From assembly GCA_023621975.1 (NCBI GenBank), contig JAMOAC010000486.1, positions 1-7,746 of the forward strand: 7,746 bases of DNA, read 5' to 3'. Source of the stretch: Bacillota bacterium. Its GTDB lineage: Bacteria > Bacillota_A > Clostridia > Acetivibrionales > DUMB01. The translations under genes were made by a program, and so were the position numbers. The notes below the pieces were generated by a model. It was not told where the DNA came from. It searched no databases and saw only the letters and a program-made list of their open reading frames with translations. Positions 1 to 5,252 of this stretch are shown piece by piece; positions within the stretch are counted from its first letter, which is position 1; every line of letters starts with the position of its first letter.

Positions 1-159
1 AAAGGAAGGCCTGTAATAAAAGAAGATGGTATAGAAAAAAGCCCGAAAAAAGGGATTTTTGGGAATGAAGAAGAAAAACCGGAACTCAAAAATCCCTTTT
101 ATTCTTTCTGTCAACAATTGTGGAATTTACCGAATTATTGGTCTCTTACTATCATCTAG
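1..159 (+). other. Weak open frame running in from the left edge (possible 3' end of a gene)
   Basis: Frame 1 is open from the first base to a TAG at 157-159, giving 52 codons that read KGRPVIKEDGIEKSPKKG and later NPFYSFCQQLWNLPNYWSL. The composition (Lys/Glu-rich, then aromatic) is not absurd for a protein tail, but I do not recognise a family, and a run of this length can arise by chance in A+T-rich DNA. It also spans the inverted repeat at 48-100, which argues against coding. If real, it is the C-terminus of a gene beginning outside the window. Confidence 0.2.
45..108. terminator. Perfect 14-bp inverted repeat, possible bidirectional terminator
   Basis: AAAAGGGATTTTTG at 48-61 is exactly complementary to CAAAAATCCCTTTT at 87-100, with a 25-nt loop. 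Read rightwards, the second arm runs into a T-rich tail (TTTTATTCTTT). Read leftwards, it ends in six T residues (complement of 45-50). It could thus stop transcripts from either side, including read-through from the rRNA methyltransferase gene that ends 220 bp away on the minus strand. The stem has only three G-C pairs and a long loop, so it would be weak; it may instead be a simple repeat end. Confidence 0.4.
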
Positions 160-319
160 AAAATAAATATTGAAGAATTAATCCTTACCCGAACTCATCA
201 CAAAAGCAGAAACATCATTTTTTACTACAGGACGGAATTGCTTTGTACCTTAATAACAAATTATATAGCAATTTAAAGCATATCAAGAAAGAGACGGGCT
301 GTCGATTCTTATACACAGG
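160..319. other. A+T-rich spacer with no supported gene
   Basis: This stretch lies downstream of the rRNA methyltransferase stop. One plus-strand frame stays open for about 53 codons up to a TAA near 343 and reads LLQDGIALYLNNKLYSNLKH among others, but it lacks a start codon with a ribosome binding site and resembles nothing I know. A 6-bp hairpin (CAGGTT, loop ACAC, AACCTG at 316-331) overlaps the methyltransferase stop codon but has no T tract after it on either strand. Confidence 0.4.
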
Positions 320-1549
320 TTACACAACCTGGAAAATATAAAACTTGAGGTAGTCCGTCTCCGGAACATTCCACAGGATGGGATGGTCCGGGGCCTGCTG
401 GCGGGCTTCAATCTGCCTGAGGGATACGGTGGCGTCCTTTGCGGCACTTGCCAGTATTTTGCGAAACAGGTCGTCCGTCATGAAGTGGCTGCAGCTGCAT
501 GTAGCAAGATATCCGCCCCGTGGCAGTATTTTCATGGCTTTCAGGTTAATTTCCTTATACCCGCGGGCGGCATCCTGGACTGTTTTGCGAGATTTTGTGA
601 AGGCCGGCGGGTCAAGGATGATAAAGTCATAGTCCCGGCATTTCCGGTTTGCCAGCTCTGTCAACAGGTCAAACACGTCCTCGCACAGAAAATCCATTTT
701 TCCGTCCAGCCCGTTGCGTACGGCATTTTCTTTTGCCATGTCGATAGCCGACTGTGATATATCCACGCATGTCACATGCTCAGCCCCGCCCAGCGCAGCG
801 TTGAGGCCAAAGGAGCCGGTATGGGTAAAGCAGTCCAGCACTCGCTTGCCCCTGGCAATCCGGGCAACAGCAGCGCGGTTGTATTTCTGGTCCAGGAAAA
901 AGCCGGTTTTCTGACCGTTTTCAACATCTACCAGGTATCTGACGCCGTTTTCGCATATCTCCGTCACAGCAGATTCCGGCACGGGTATGCCTTCGAACCG
1001 GTACCAGTCCTTGTACTCCGGCAGCCCTTCCCGGGTACGCAGGGCAATGTCGTTGCGTTCGTAAATTCCGGTGATAGTTTCGCCCATTTCAGCAAGCACG
1101 TCCCAAAGGGCGCGGTAAACCACATCCTTGACAAGTTCCATGCCAAGGTAGGTAATCTGTACGGACAGGATGCTGCCGTAGCGGTCCACTGTCAGTCCCG
1201 GCATCTGGTCAGCCTCACCATGAATCAGCCGGCAGCAGGAGAAGTCTGCGCCAGGCATGACGGTCTTGCGGTATTGAACGGCATACTCCACACGGCGGCG
1301 CCAAAAACGGGCGTCAAATACATCGTTGGCGTTGCGTGAAATAAGCCGAACGGTAATCTTGCTGGCATTATTGTAAAAGCCCGTACCCATATATGCATTT
1401 CCGGCAAGCACATCTACCAGTTGTCCATTTTGGGGCGTACCCACAATTTCGCGAATTTCCTCACCGTATATCCACGGATGCCCGTTTTTTATACTGCGCT
1501 CTGCCTTGGGAGATATTTTGACTTTTGGATACTGCCGTTCCTGTTTCAT
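320..1549 (-). CDS. rlmI: Class I SAM-dependent 23S rRNA (cytosine) methyltransferase, RlmI family
   Basis: This cytoplasmic enzyme is predicted to transfer a methyl group from S-adenosylmethionine to a cytosine C5 of 23S rRNA (C1962 in E. coli for RlmI). The order of parts matches the family: an N-terminal PUA RNA-binding domain (about residues 8-82), a middle domain with RLIHGEADQMPGLTVDRYG, the GQKTGFFLDQKYNR signature, then a Rossmann methyltransferase domain with SAM-binding VLDCFTHTGSFGLNAA, acidic VDIS, catalytic-loop DPPAF and the cysteine motif TCSCS. The C-terminus DHPILWNVPETDYLKFYIF is also family-typical. At 409 residues it is close to the 396 of E. coli RlmI and looks intact. 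A GTG at 1556-1558 would add three residues, but it lies inside the ribosome binding site AAAGGTGA, which sits 6 nt before the ATG at 1547-1549, so I chose the ATG. The gene stands alone with its own promoter. It is distinctly GC-richer than its neighbours. Exact target base is inferred from the family. Confidence 0.93.
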   Translation of the reverse strand: MKQERQYPKVKISPKAERSIKNGHPWIYGEEIREIVGTPQNGQLVDVLAGNAYMGTGFYNNASKITVRLISRNANDVFDARFWRRRVEYAVQYRKTVMPGADFSCCRLIHGEADQMPGLTVDRYGSILSVQITYLGMELVKDVVYRALWDVLAEMGETITGIYERNDIALRTREGLPEYKDWYRFEGIPVPESAVTEICENGVRYLVDVENGQKTGFFLDQKYNRAAVARIARGKRVLDCFTHTGSFGLNAALGGAEHVTCVDISQSAIDMAKENAVRNGLDGKMDFLCEDVFDLLTELANRKCRDYDFIILDPPAFTKSRKTVQDAARGYKEINLKAMKILPRGGYLATCSCSHFMTDDLFRKILASAAKDATVSLRQIEARQQAPDHPILWNVPETDYLKFYIFQVV

Positions 1550-1585
1550 CTGTGTCACCTTTCAAAATAGTTTTTTTCTGCGCAG

Positions 1586-1614
1586 ATTGTAGCATATTTC
1601 TATTCTGCCTTCAA
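1586..1614 (-). promoter_or_regulatory. Sigma-A-type promoter for the rRNA methyltransferase gene
   Basis: On the minus strand, TTGAAG (1609-1614) and TACAAT (1586-1591) are separated by exactly 17 bp. The -10 box is preceded by TGC, an extended -10 element. Transcription would begin near 1579, giving a leader of about 30 nt with the ribosome binding site AAAGGTGA just before the ATG at 1549. No operator-like dyad is seen, so constitutive expression is likely. Confidence 0.7.
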
Positions 1615-2055
1615 CATGCTTATTTTAAACAGACCGGAGTTTGCGGAAACTTTTCTCAGGGCAGGTACCTCGTTTTGCGAAATATATGATTCCAACAGCT
1701 ATCAAATAGGTTGTATTCATATTTATTGCTGCTGTGGCTGCCGTGGTATCGGGTATGTGTTCAAAAACTTTAAAAACCGGCTTTATCTTAAAAGCATGCT
1801 TGCAATAGGTGGAAACAGCAAGTCTCTGATAAAAGTGAGTTCGGACTGACAAAACAGCTACAATTGCATGGCTATCCTGGCGGTATGCCGGAAACCTTTA
1901 ATAATTTATTTTCCTTGTAACGGTTTTCATATTGGCCATCCTTTTAACACTTATACTTCATACTTATAATTTTTAAATACTTACACTTAATCTTACACTT
2001 AATATACTTGTGCTTATAATTATAGAAAGATTTAGCAAAATTACACAAATACTTA
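1615..2055. other. Divergent intergenic region without a supported gene
   Basis: This stretch separates the leftward rRNA methyltransferase promoter from the rightward blaI promoter. Overlapping open frames exist on both strands between 1616 and 1895 (77 codons plus; up to 90 codons minus without an ATG start). None has a ribosome binding site and their translations match no family I recognise. The plus frame contains a segment reading FKNFKNRLYLKSMLAIGG, faintly like the SIGG region of family 18 glycoside hydrolases, but too little to call. The right part becomes strongly A+T-rich and repetitive. Confidence 0.5.
1949..2020. repeat. CTTA-rich short-repeat tract upstream of blaI
   Basis: CTTACACTTAAT occurs twice in perfect tandem at 1980-1991 and 1992-2003. 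Around it are many related words (CACTTATACTTC, ATACTTATAAT, ATACTTGTGCTTATAAT). CTTATAAT itself occurs at 1963-1970, 2013-2020 and again at 2083-2090, where it forms the -10 region of the blaI promoter. The tract may be slippage-derived, or it may hold extra promoter-like or protein-binding sites; the sequence alone does not decide. Confidence 0.6.
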
Positions 2056-2090
2056 TTGACATTTTGGTCTATAAGTTATAGACTTATAAT
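2056..2090 (+). promoter_or_regulatory. Promoter region of the blaI-blaR1-like operon
   Basis: A consensus -35 box TTGACA (2056-2061) and a consensus -10 box TATAAT (2085-2090) lie upstream of the repressor gene, but they are 23 bp apart, well beyond the usual 16-18 bp. The functional pair may be TTGACA with TATAGA at 2077-2082 (15 bp), or TATAAT with the weak TTTTGG at 2062-2067 (17 bp). Whichever is used, the first operator dyad lies between the boxes, so repressor binding would block polymerase. Confidence 0.6.
2067..2083. promoter_or_regulatory. Operator dyad 1 for the BlaI-like repressor
   Basis: GTCTATAAGTTATAGAC is a perfect palindrome of two 8-bp arms around a single central base. 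It lies between the -35 and -10 elements of the operon promoter. BlaI/MecI/CopY repressors bind such dyads as dimers and commonly repress their own operon. The position and the second, similar site downstream make this the likely binding site, although its core differs from the TACA-n2-TGTA core known for staphylococcal BlaI and for CopY. Confidence 0.75.
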
Positions 2091-2095
2091 ATGAG

Positions 2096-2112
2096 GTCGA
2101 TACTTTATAGAC
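2096..2112. promoter_or_regulatory. Operator dyad 2 for the BlaI-like repressor
   Basis: GTCGATACTTTATAGAC matches operator 1 at 14 of 17 positions. The right arm TTATAGAC is identical and the left arm is degenerate. With one extra flanking pair it reads GGTC...GACC. Its centre is 29 bp from that of operator 1. It lies just after the -10 box and ends one base before the blaI ribosome binding site (AAGGAGG, 2114-2120), so a bound dimer would cover the transcription start or early transcript region. Confidence 0.65.
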
Positions 2113-2125
2113 CAAGGAGGTTATC

Positions 2126-2488
2126 ATGAAAGATTACAGGCTTTCAGAAAGTGAAAGAAAGTTTGCAGAATTGATTTGGCAGAACGAACCGATCGGCTCG
2201 GGAGATCTCGTGAAGCTGTGTGAAAAAGAAATGAACTGGAAAAAGTCTACGACATATACGGTACTGAAGAAGCTATGCGACAAGGGCATTTTCCGAAATG
2301 AAAATGCTGTAGTTTCATCCCTGGTCACAAGGGATGAATATTATTCCAGGCAAAGCATACGTTTTGTTGAAGATACCTTTGGAGGGTCTTTGCCTAAATT
2401 TTTGACTGCTTTTATCAGTGGCAGAAAATTGAGCAGGCAGCAGGCTGAAGAGTTGAAGAGGCTCATTGACGAGCACAAGGAGGGATAG
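2126..2488 (+). CDS. blaI: BlaI/MecI/CopY-family transcriptional repressor
   Basis: This 120-residue DNA-binding protein is predicted to repress its own operon, and perhaps distant targets, until inactivated by the membrane protease encoded next to it. Residues 1-70 form the winged helix-turn-helix, with the family pattern ELIWQNEPIGSGDL and the recognition helix WKKSTTYTVLKKLCDKG (about 37-53). Residues 75-118 form the C-terminal dimerisation helices, where proteolytic cleavage occurs in staphylococcal BlaI. Length is typical of the family. The ATG at 2126 follows an excellent ribosome binding site, AAGGAGG, with 5-nt spacing. Two dyad operators lie immediately upstream. The stop codon is two bases before the next ATG, and the next gene's ribosome binding site lies inside the last codons, indicating translational coupling. 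The family is certain; the inducing signal is not known, and no beta-lactamase gene is visible here. Confidence 0.93.
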   Translation: MKDYRLSESERKFAELIWQNEPIGSGDLVKLCEKEMNWKKSTTYTVLKKLCDKGIFRNENAVVSSLVTRDEYYSRQSIRFVEDTFGGSLPKFLTAFISGRKLSRQQAEELKRLIDEHKEG

Positions 2489-2490
2489 GA

Positions 2491-4872
2491 ATGAACAGCT
2501 TGTTTCTTGCTGTTTTGAATATGAGCCTTACGGCAAGTTATGTGATTTTATTTGTAATAGTTGTCAGGCTGTTTCTTAAAAAAGTTCCGAAGTTCATCTC
2601 CTATGCCCTGTGGGGTGTGGTGGCATTCCGCCTCATCGTCCCGTTTTCCTTTGAAAGCGTGTTCAGCCTTCTGCCGCGCAATATGAATTTTATTCCAGTC
2701 TCCCATGATATAACCAATCTGCAGAGTCCGCAGATTAACGGTGTTGAAGTAGTTGATCCGTTTATAAGCAATGATCAATTTATAAACGAGCAGCTTTCTG
2801 CACCGCATGTTGAGGCAGGAGCTATTGAGGAAAGCGTTATCGGGGCAGGCTTGAACCCGCTTCGGATTTTTGTTGAAACAGGGTCATACATATGGGTTTT
2901 GGGCACAATAGCACTGCTTGTTTACAGCTTTCTTTCTGTTCTGCTGTTGAAAAGGCAGCTGAAAAGTGCCCGGTTGATAGGAGAAAACATATTTGAAGCG
3001 GAGAACCTGAGAACACCCTTTGTGCTTGGGTTAATAAGCCCCAGGATATATTTGCCGGCTGGTTTGGAAAAAGAGGAACGGAATTATATCCTCGTGCATG
3101 AACAGACCCACATCTGCCGGAAAGACCATATCATTAAAGCATTGGCTTTCCTGATAGTTGCCGTTCACTGGTTCAATCCGCTTGTATGGATTGCTTTCAG
3201 GCTAATGAGTACGGATATGGAATTATCCTGTGACGAAAAAGTATTGAGAGTTATGAAGGAAGACATCAAAAAGCCTTATGCCCAATCGTTATTGTCTCTT
3301 GCCGCAGGAAGGCATATTTTAAGCGGAAGCCCACTTGCATTCGGGGAGGGGAATGTGAAAGTGAGGATTAAGAATGTTTTAAACTATAAAAAGCCCAGGT
3401 TCTGGATAGTATTACTGTCGGTCATCATTGTAGCGGCAATCGGAATGGGGTTGGCGGCAAATCCCAGGTCTGAAGCATCGTTTAACGGGTTTTCCTATAA
3501 AGTTGAAGAAATTTTGTATCAAGCTGGCATTTATTCTTTTGCCTATACATTGGATACTGCGCCCCGGTACAGCATTTCATCCGATTACATCCTTTACGGC
3601 AAACAGGTCAATGATGAAGACTGGCAAATGCATGGCGTGATACATCCATGTAAAATCAGCAAGCAGGAATTGAATTCACTGTTCATTCCGCCTTTTGTTC
3701 CGCCATATGACAATATTGAAAAGGTAATTGACCAGGTAAAATTGATTTACCGTACCGATACAGGTGATGACAATAATACATTCTATCTTGTAATGCAGCT
3801 CAGGAACGGGGATATACTGCTGGCTGCTGGCTATGATAACGAGGATTTCCGCCACATTCGATGGCTGTTCAGACTGGAAAAAACGGGTGATTTTGATGAT
3901 GAATCCGTTGATAAAAATCCGGATGATGAAAATGTCAGCAATGATAATCAAAATACCGTTACGAGGGAACTTGTGAATGAAAATACTGAGATGCAAAAAG
4001 AAGGGAATGAGAAAGGGATTGGAAATAATGAAGAAAAAGAAATTGCAGAATTCGTAGAAAAAAACCTTGAAATTATAATGTCATCACCAAAAGGGGCATC
4101 GGATCCAAATGATTATATTAAGGCACACCAGGAAGAATATGAAATTATTAAAAAGATAGGCGGTGAAAAAGCACTTCAATACATGCTGTCCCAGTTTGAG
4201 AGCGGCAATGCGGAGGGGCTTCGCGGATATATAATGATGCAGCTGTGCAAGGAGCTTCTGGGGATTCGAAACAATGTGACTGACGAAAACCTCGCCCCGC
4301 AGGAATGGTATGAGGCCCTGTCAATCAGGCAGGAAATCAAACTTCCGGACTTTAAGTATGAAGGAAACGATCCTATAGAAAAACTGGTCTACGATACAGA
4401 AATCAAAAAATACTCTCAGCCCCAACGGGGATTTACGATAGTTGCACCTAAAATTTTCGGAAGCTATGAAGAGGGCAGACTGCTAAAAGTATTTGTAACT
4501 ACCTACAGCGCGACTTACAGGCTTTATGGCAATGTGCTGGAATTGATGAGCGGCAGCGTTGTTCCATCGGCTATAACTTATAAAAAGGATGAAAGCGGCA
4601 ACTACGTGCCTGAAAAATATGAGCAGGCAAAGGACGGTGCAGACTGGATGCCATCCATCAAAAAGTTCTGCACAATGCCCTTATCGGGAAAGAAAATACC
4701 TGGGCTTGCCGATAAAATAATTGAACATTACCAGAATTATGATGATATACGCGCCCTCCATTGGGAAAATCTATCCAGGCATTTAATAGCAAATGGCATC
4801 AAGAGAGCGACTCTTTTTAATTCCCGCGGCGAGGTTGAATTTTCTGTGAGCAGACCGGAATATGTTGATTAG
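2491..4872 (+). CDS. blaR1: BlaR1-like membrane sensor with M56 zinc metalloprotease domain
   Basis: This 793-residue integral membrane protein should sense an external signal and switch on its cytoplasm-facing zinc protease, which relieves repression by the BlaI-like protein encoded just upstream. Hydrophobic segments lie near residues 5-28, 36-52, 132-154, 215-237 and 303-323. The zinc-binding helix HEQTH is at 203-207 and the third-ligand motif ELSCDE at 244-249, so the protease site is intact. After the last helix comes a long extracellular part: about 330-465, then an acidic Asp/Asn/Glu/Lys-rich linker (about 466-517), then about 518-785. The last part resembles C-terminal regions found on other clostridial M56 proteins (HQEEYEIIKKIGGEKALQYM; the LELMSGSVVPSAITYKKDE and WMPSIKK patterns). 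I see no penicillin-binding serine motifs (SxxK, SxN, KTG) arranged as in true BlaR1, so a beta-lactam ligand is doubtful. True BlaR1 is about 600 residues; this one is longer. The ribosome binding site AAGGAGG (2477-2483) precedes the ATG by 7 nt. Confidence 0.88.
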   Translation: MNSLFLAVLNMSLTASYVILFVIVVRLFLKKVPKFISYALWGVVAFRLIVPFSFESVFSLLPRNMNFIPVSHDITNLQSPQINGVEVVDPFISNDQFINEQLSAPHVEAGAIEESVIGAGLNPLRIFVETGSYIWVLGTIALLVYSFLSVLLLKRQLKSARLIGENIFEAENLRTPFVLGLISPRIYLPAGLEKEERNYILVHEQTHICRKDHIIKALAFLIVAVHWFNPLVWIAFRLMSTDMELSCDEKVLRVMKEDIKKPYAQSLLSLAAGRHILSGSPLAFGEGNVKVRIKNVLNYKKPRFWIVLLSVIIVAAIGMGLAANPRSEASFNGFSYKVEEILYQAGIYSFAYTLDTAPRYSISSDYILYGKQVNDEDWQMHGVIHPCKISKQELNSLFIPPFVPPYDNIEKVIDQVKLIYRTDTGDDNNTFYLVMQLRNGDILLAAGYDNEDFRHIRWLFRLEKTGDFDDESVDKNPDDENVSNDNQNTVTRELVNENTEMQKEGNEKGIGNNEEKEIAEFVEKNLEIIMSSPKGASDPNDYIKAHQEEYEIIKKIGGEKALQYMLSQFESGNAEGLRGYIMMQLCKELLGIRNNVTDENLAPQEWYEALSIRQEIKLPDFKYEGNDPIEKLVYDTEIKKYSQPQRGFTIVAPKIFGSYEEGRLLKVFVTTYSATYRLYGNVLELMSGSVVPSAITYKKDESGNYVPEKYEQAKDGADWMPSIKKFCTMPLSGKKIPGLADKIIEHYQNYDDIRALHWENLSRHLIANGIKRATLFNSRGEVEFSVSRPEYVD

Positions 4873-4911
4873 TTGTAATTGTGATTTGCCAAAATACCGT
4901 CATGACCTGCG

Positions 4912-4950
4912 AAATTTACCCACGCCTCAAAAATGTGGGTAATTTTTTAT
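4912..4950 (+). terminator. Intrinsic terminator of the blaI-blaR1-like operon
   Basis: TTACCCAC (4916-4923) pairs perfectly with GTGGGTAA (4935-4942) around an 11-nt loop. After one T-T mismatch, a further AAA/TTT pairing extends the stem. Six T residues follow at 4943-4948. It lies 40 bp after the blaR1-like stop codon, in the right place to end the operon and insulate the chemotaxis gene. Confidence 0.88.
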
Positions 4951-4963
4951 TTTCCGCCTGTTT

Positions 4964-4978
4964 AAATTGTCACAATTT
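4964..4978. promoter_or_regulatory. A+T-rich palindrome upstream of the chemotaxis gene promoter
   Basis: AAATTGT and ACAATTT are perfect 7-bp arms around a single C. The dyad ends 10 bp before the predicted -35 box of the next gene. That position would suit an activator or regulator site, but palindromes of A and T are easily formed by chance in this kind of DNA. Confidence 0.35.
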
Positions 4979-4988
4979 TAAATATTAT

Positions 4989-5018
4989 TTGTTACATAAA
5001 TGTTGTTTGTTATATAAT
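4989..5018 (+). promoter_or_regulatory. Candidate sigma-A promoter for the chemotaxis protein gene
   Basis: TTGTTA (4989-4994) and a consensus TATAAT (5013-5018) are 18 bp apart. Transcription would start near 5025, leaving a leader of about 175 nt before the ribosome binding site at 5189-5194. I looked for the sigma-D motif often used for motility genes (TAAA, about 15 bp, GCCGATAA) and did not find a good match. Confidence 0.45.
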
Positions 5019-5201
5019 AAAATGCAATTAAAGCAAATAAAGGTAACAAAAGTATGAAAATTTTTAATTTTTGATGAATTTTTACTCAATATATAAATGA
5101 ATATATCCGAAACTTAATAAAAAAGGGTTTATTGGAGGTTTGCAAATCCTGTACTTGCATTTGTGAGGCATGTTTGGATAAAACAATCAGGGGGCAGATA
5201 A
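5019..5201 (+). other. Long A+T-rich leader of the chemotaxis gene
   Basis: This leader of about 180 nt has no recognisable riboswitch; the conserved bases of the cyclic-di-GMP (GEMM) class are absent. It contains a GGAGG at 5134-5138 with no usable start codon after it: the nearest TTG is one base away and gives only eight codons. A weak CAAAT/ATTTG pairing follows. No gene is seen. Confidence 0.4.
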
Positions 5202-5246
5202 ATGGAATTAGCAAAAAAGGCCAATAAACAGTCGATTTTATTTTAA
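5202..5246 (+). pseudogene. Original N-terminus of the chemotaxis protein, cut by an in-frame TAA
   Basis: The ATG at 5202 has a good ribosome binding site (AGGGGG at 5189-5194, 7-nt spacing). It encodes MELAKKANKQSILF and then TAA at 5244-5246. It is in the same frame as the long chemotaxis reading frame, which resumes with ATT ATA ATG at 5247-5255. A charged start followed by a hydrophobic stretch running across the stop into IIMYLIFIFNFATGYISG makes one complete first membrane helix, so this was very likely the native N-terminus. A single change, such as AAA or CAA to TAA, explains the stop. Confidence 0.75.
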
Positions 5247-5252
5247 ATTATA

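Noticed and set aside
239..267. Promoter TTGCTT - 17 bp - TATATA on the plus strand
   Set aside because: The -35 box matches consensus at only three positions, and no plus-strand gene follows; it would transcribe antisense to the methyltransferase gene.
316..331. Small hairpin overlapping the methyltransferase stop as a terminator
   Set aside because: The stem is six base pairs and no run of T residues follows it on either strand.
378..1339. Long plus-strand open frames opposite the rRNA methyltransferase
   Set aside because: They are antisense shadows of a GC-rich gene whose minus-strand product carries a full set of family motifs.
1556..1558. GTG as the start of the rRNA methyltransferase
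   Set aside because: It lies inside the purine-rich AAAGGTGA that serves as ribosome binding site for the ATG at 1547-1549, and no ribosome binding site precedes it.
1616..1895. Overlapping open frames on both strands between the methyltransferase and blaI genes, including FKNFKNRLYLKSMLAIGG on the plus strand
   Set aside because: Neither frame has a ribosome binding site, the minus frame has only a TTG start, and the resemblance to family 18 glycoside hydrolases is limited to a few residues. Reported only as a spacer.
1949..2020. CRISPR array in the CTTA-rich tract
   Set aside because: The repeats are 12 bp and contiguous, with no regular repeat-spacer alternation and no cas genes in the window.
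5134..5166. Short upstream reading frame after GGAGG in the chemotaxis leader
   Set aside because: The only TTG is one base from the GGAGG, too close for initiation, and the frame is only eight codons long.
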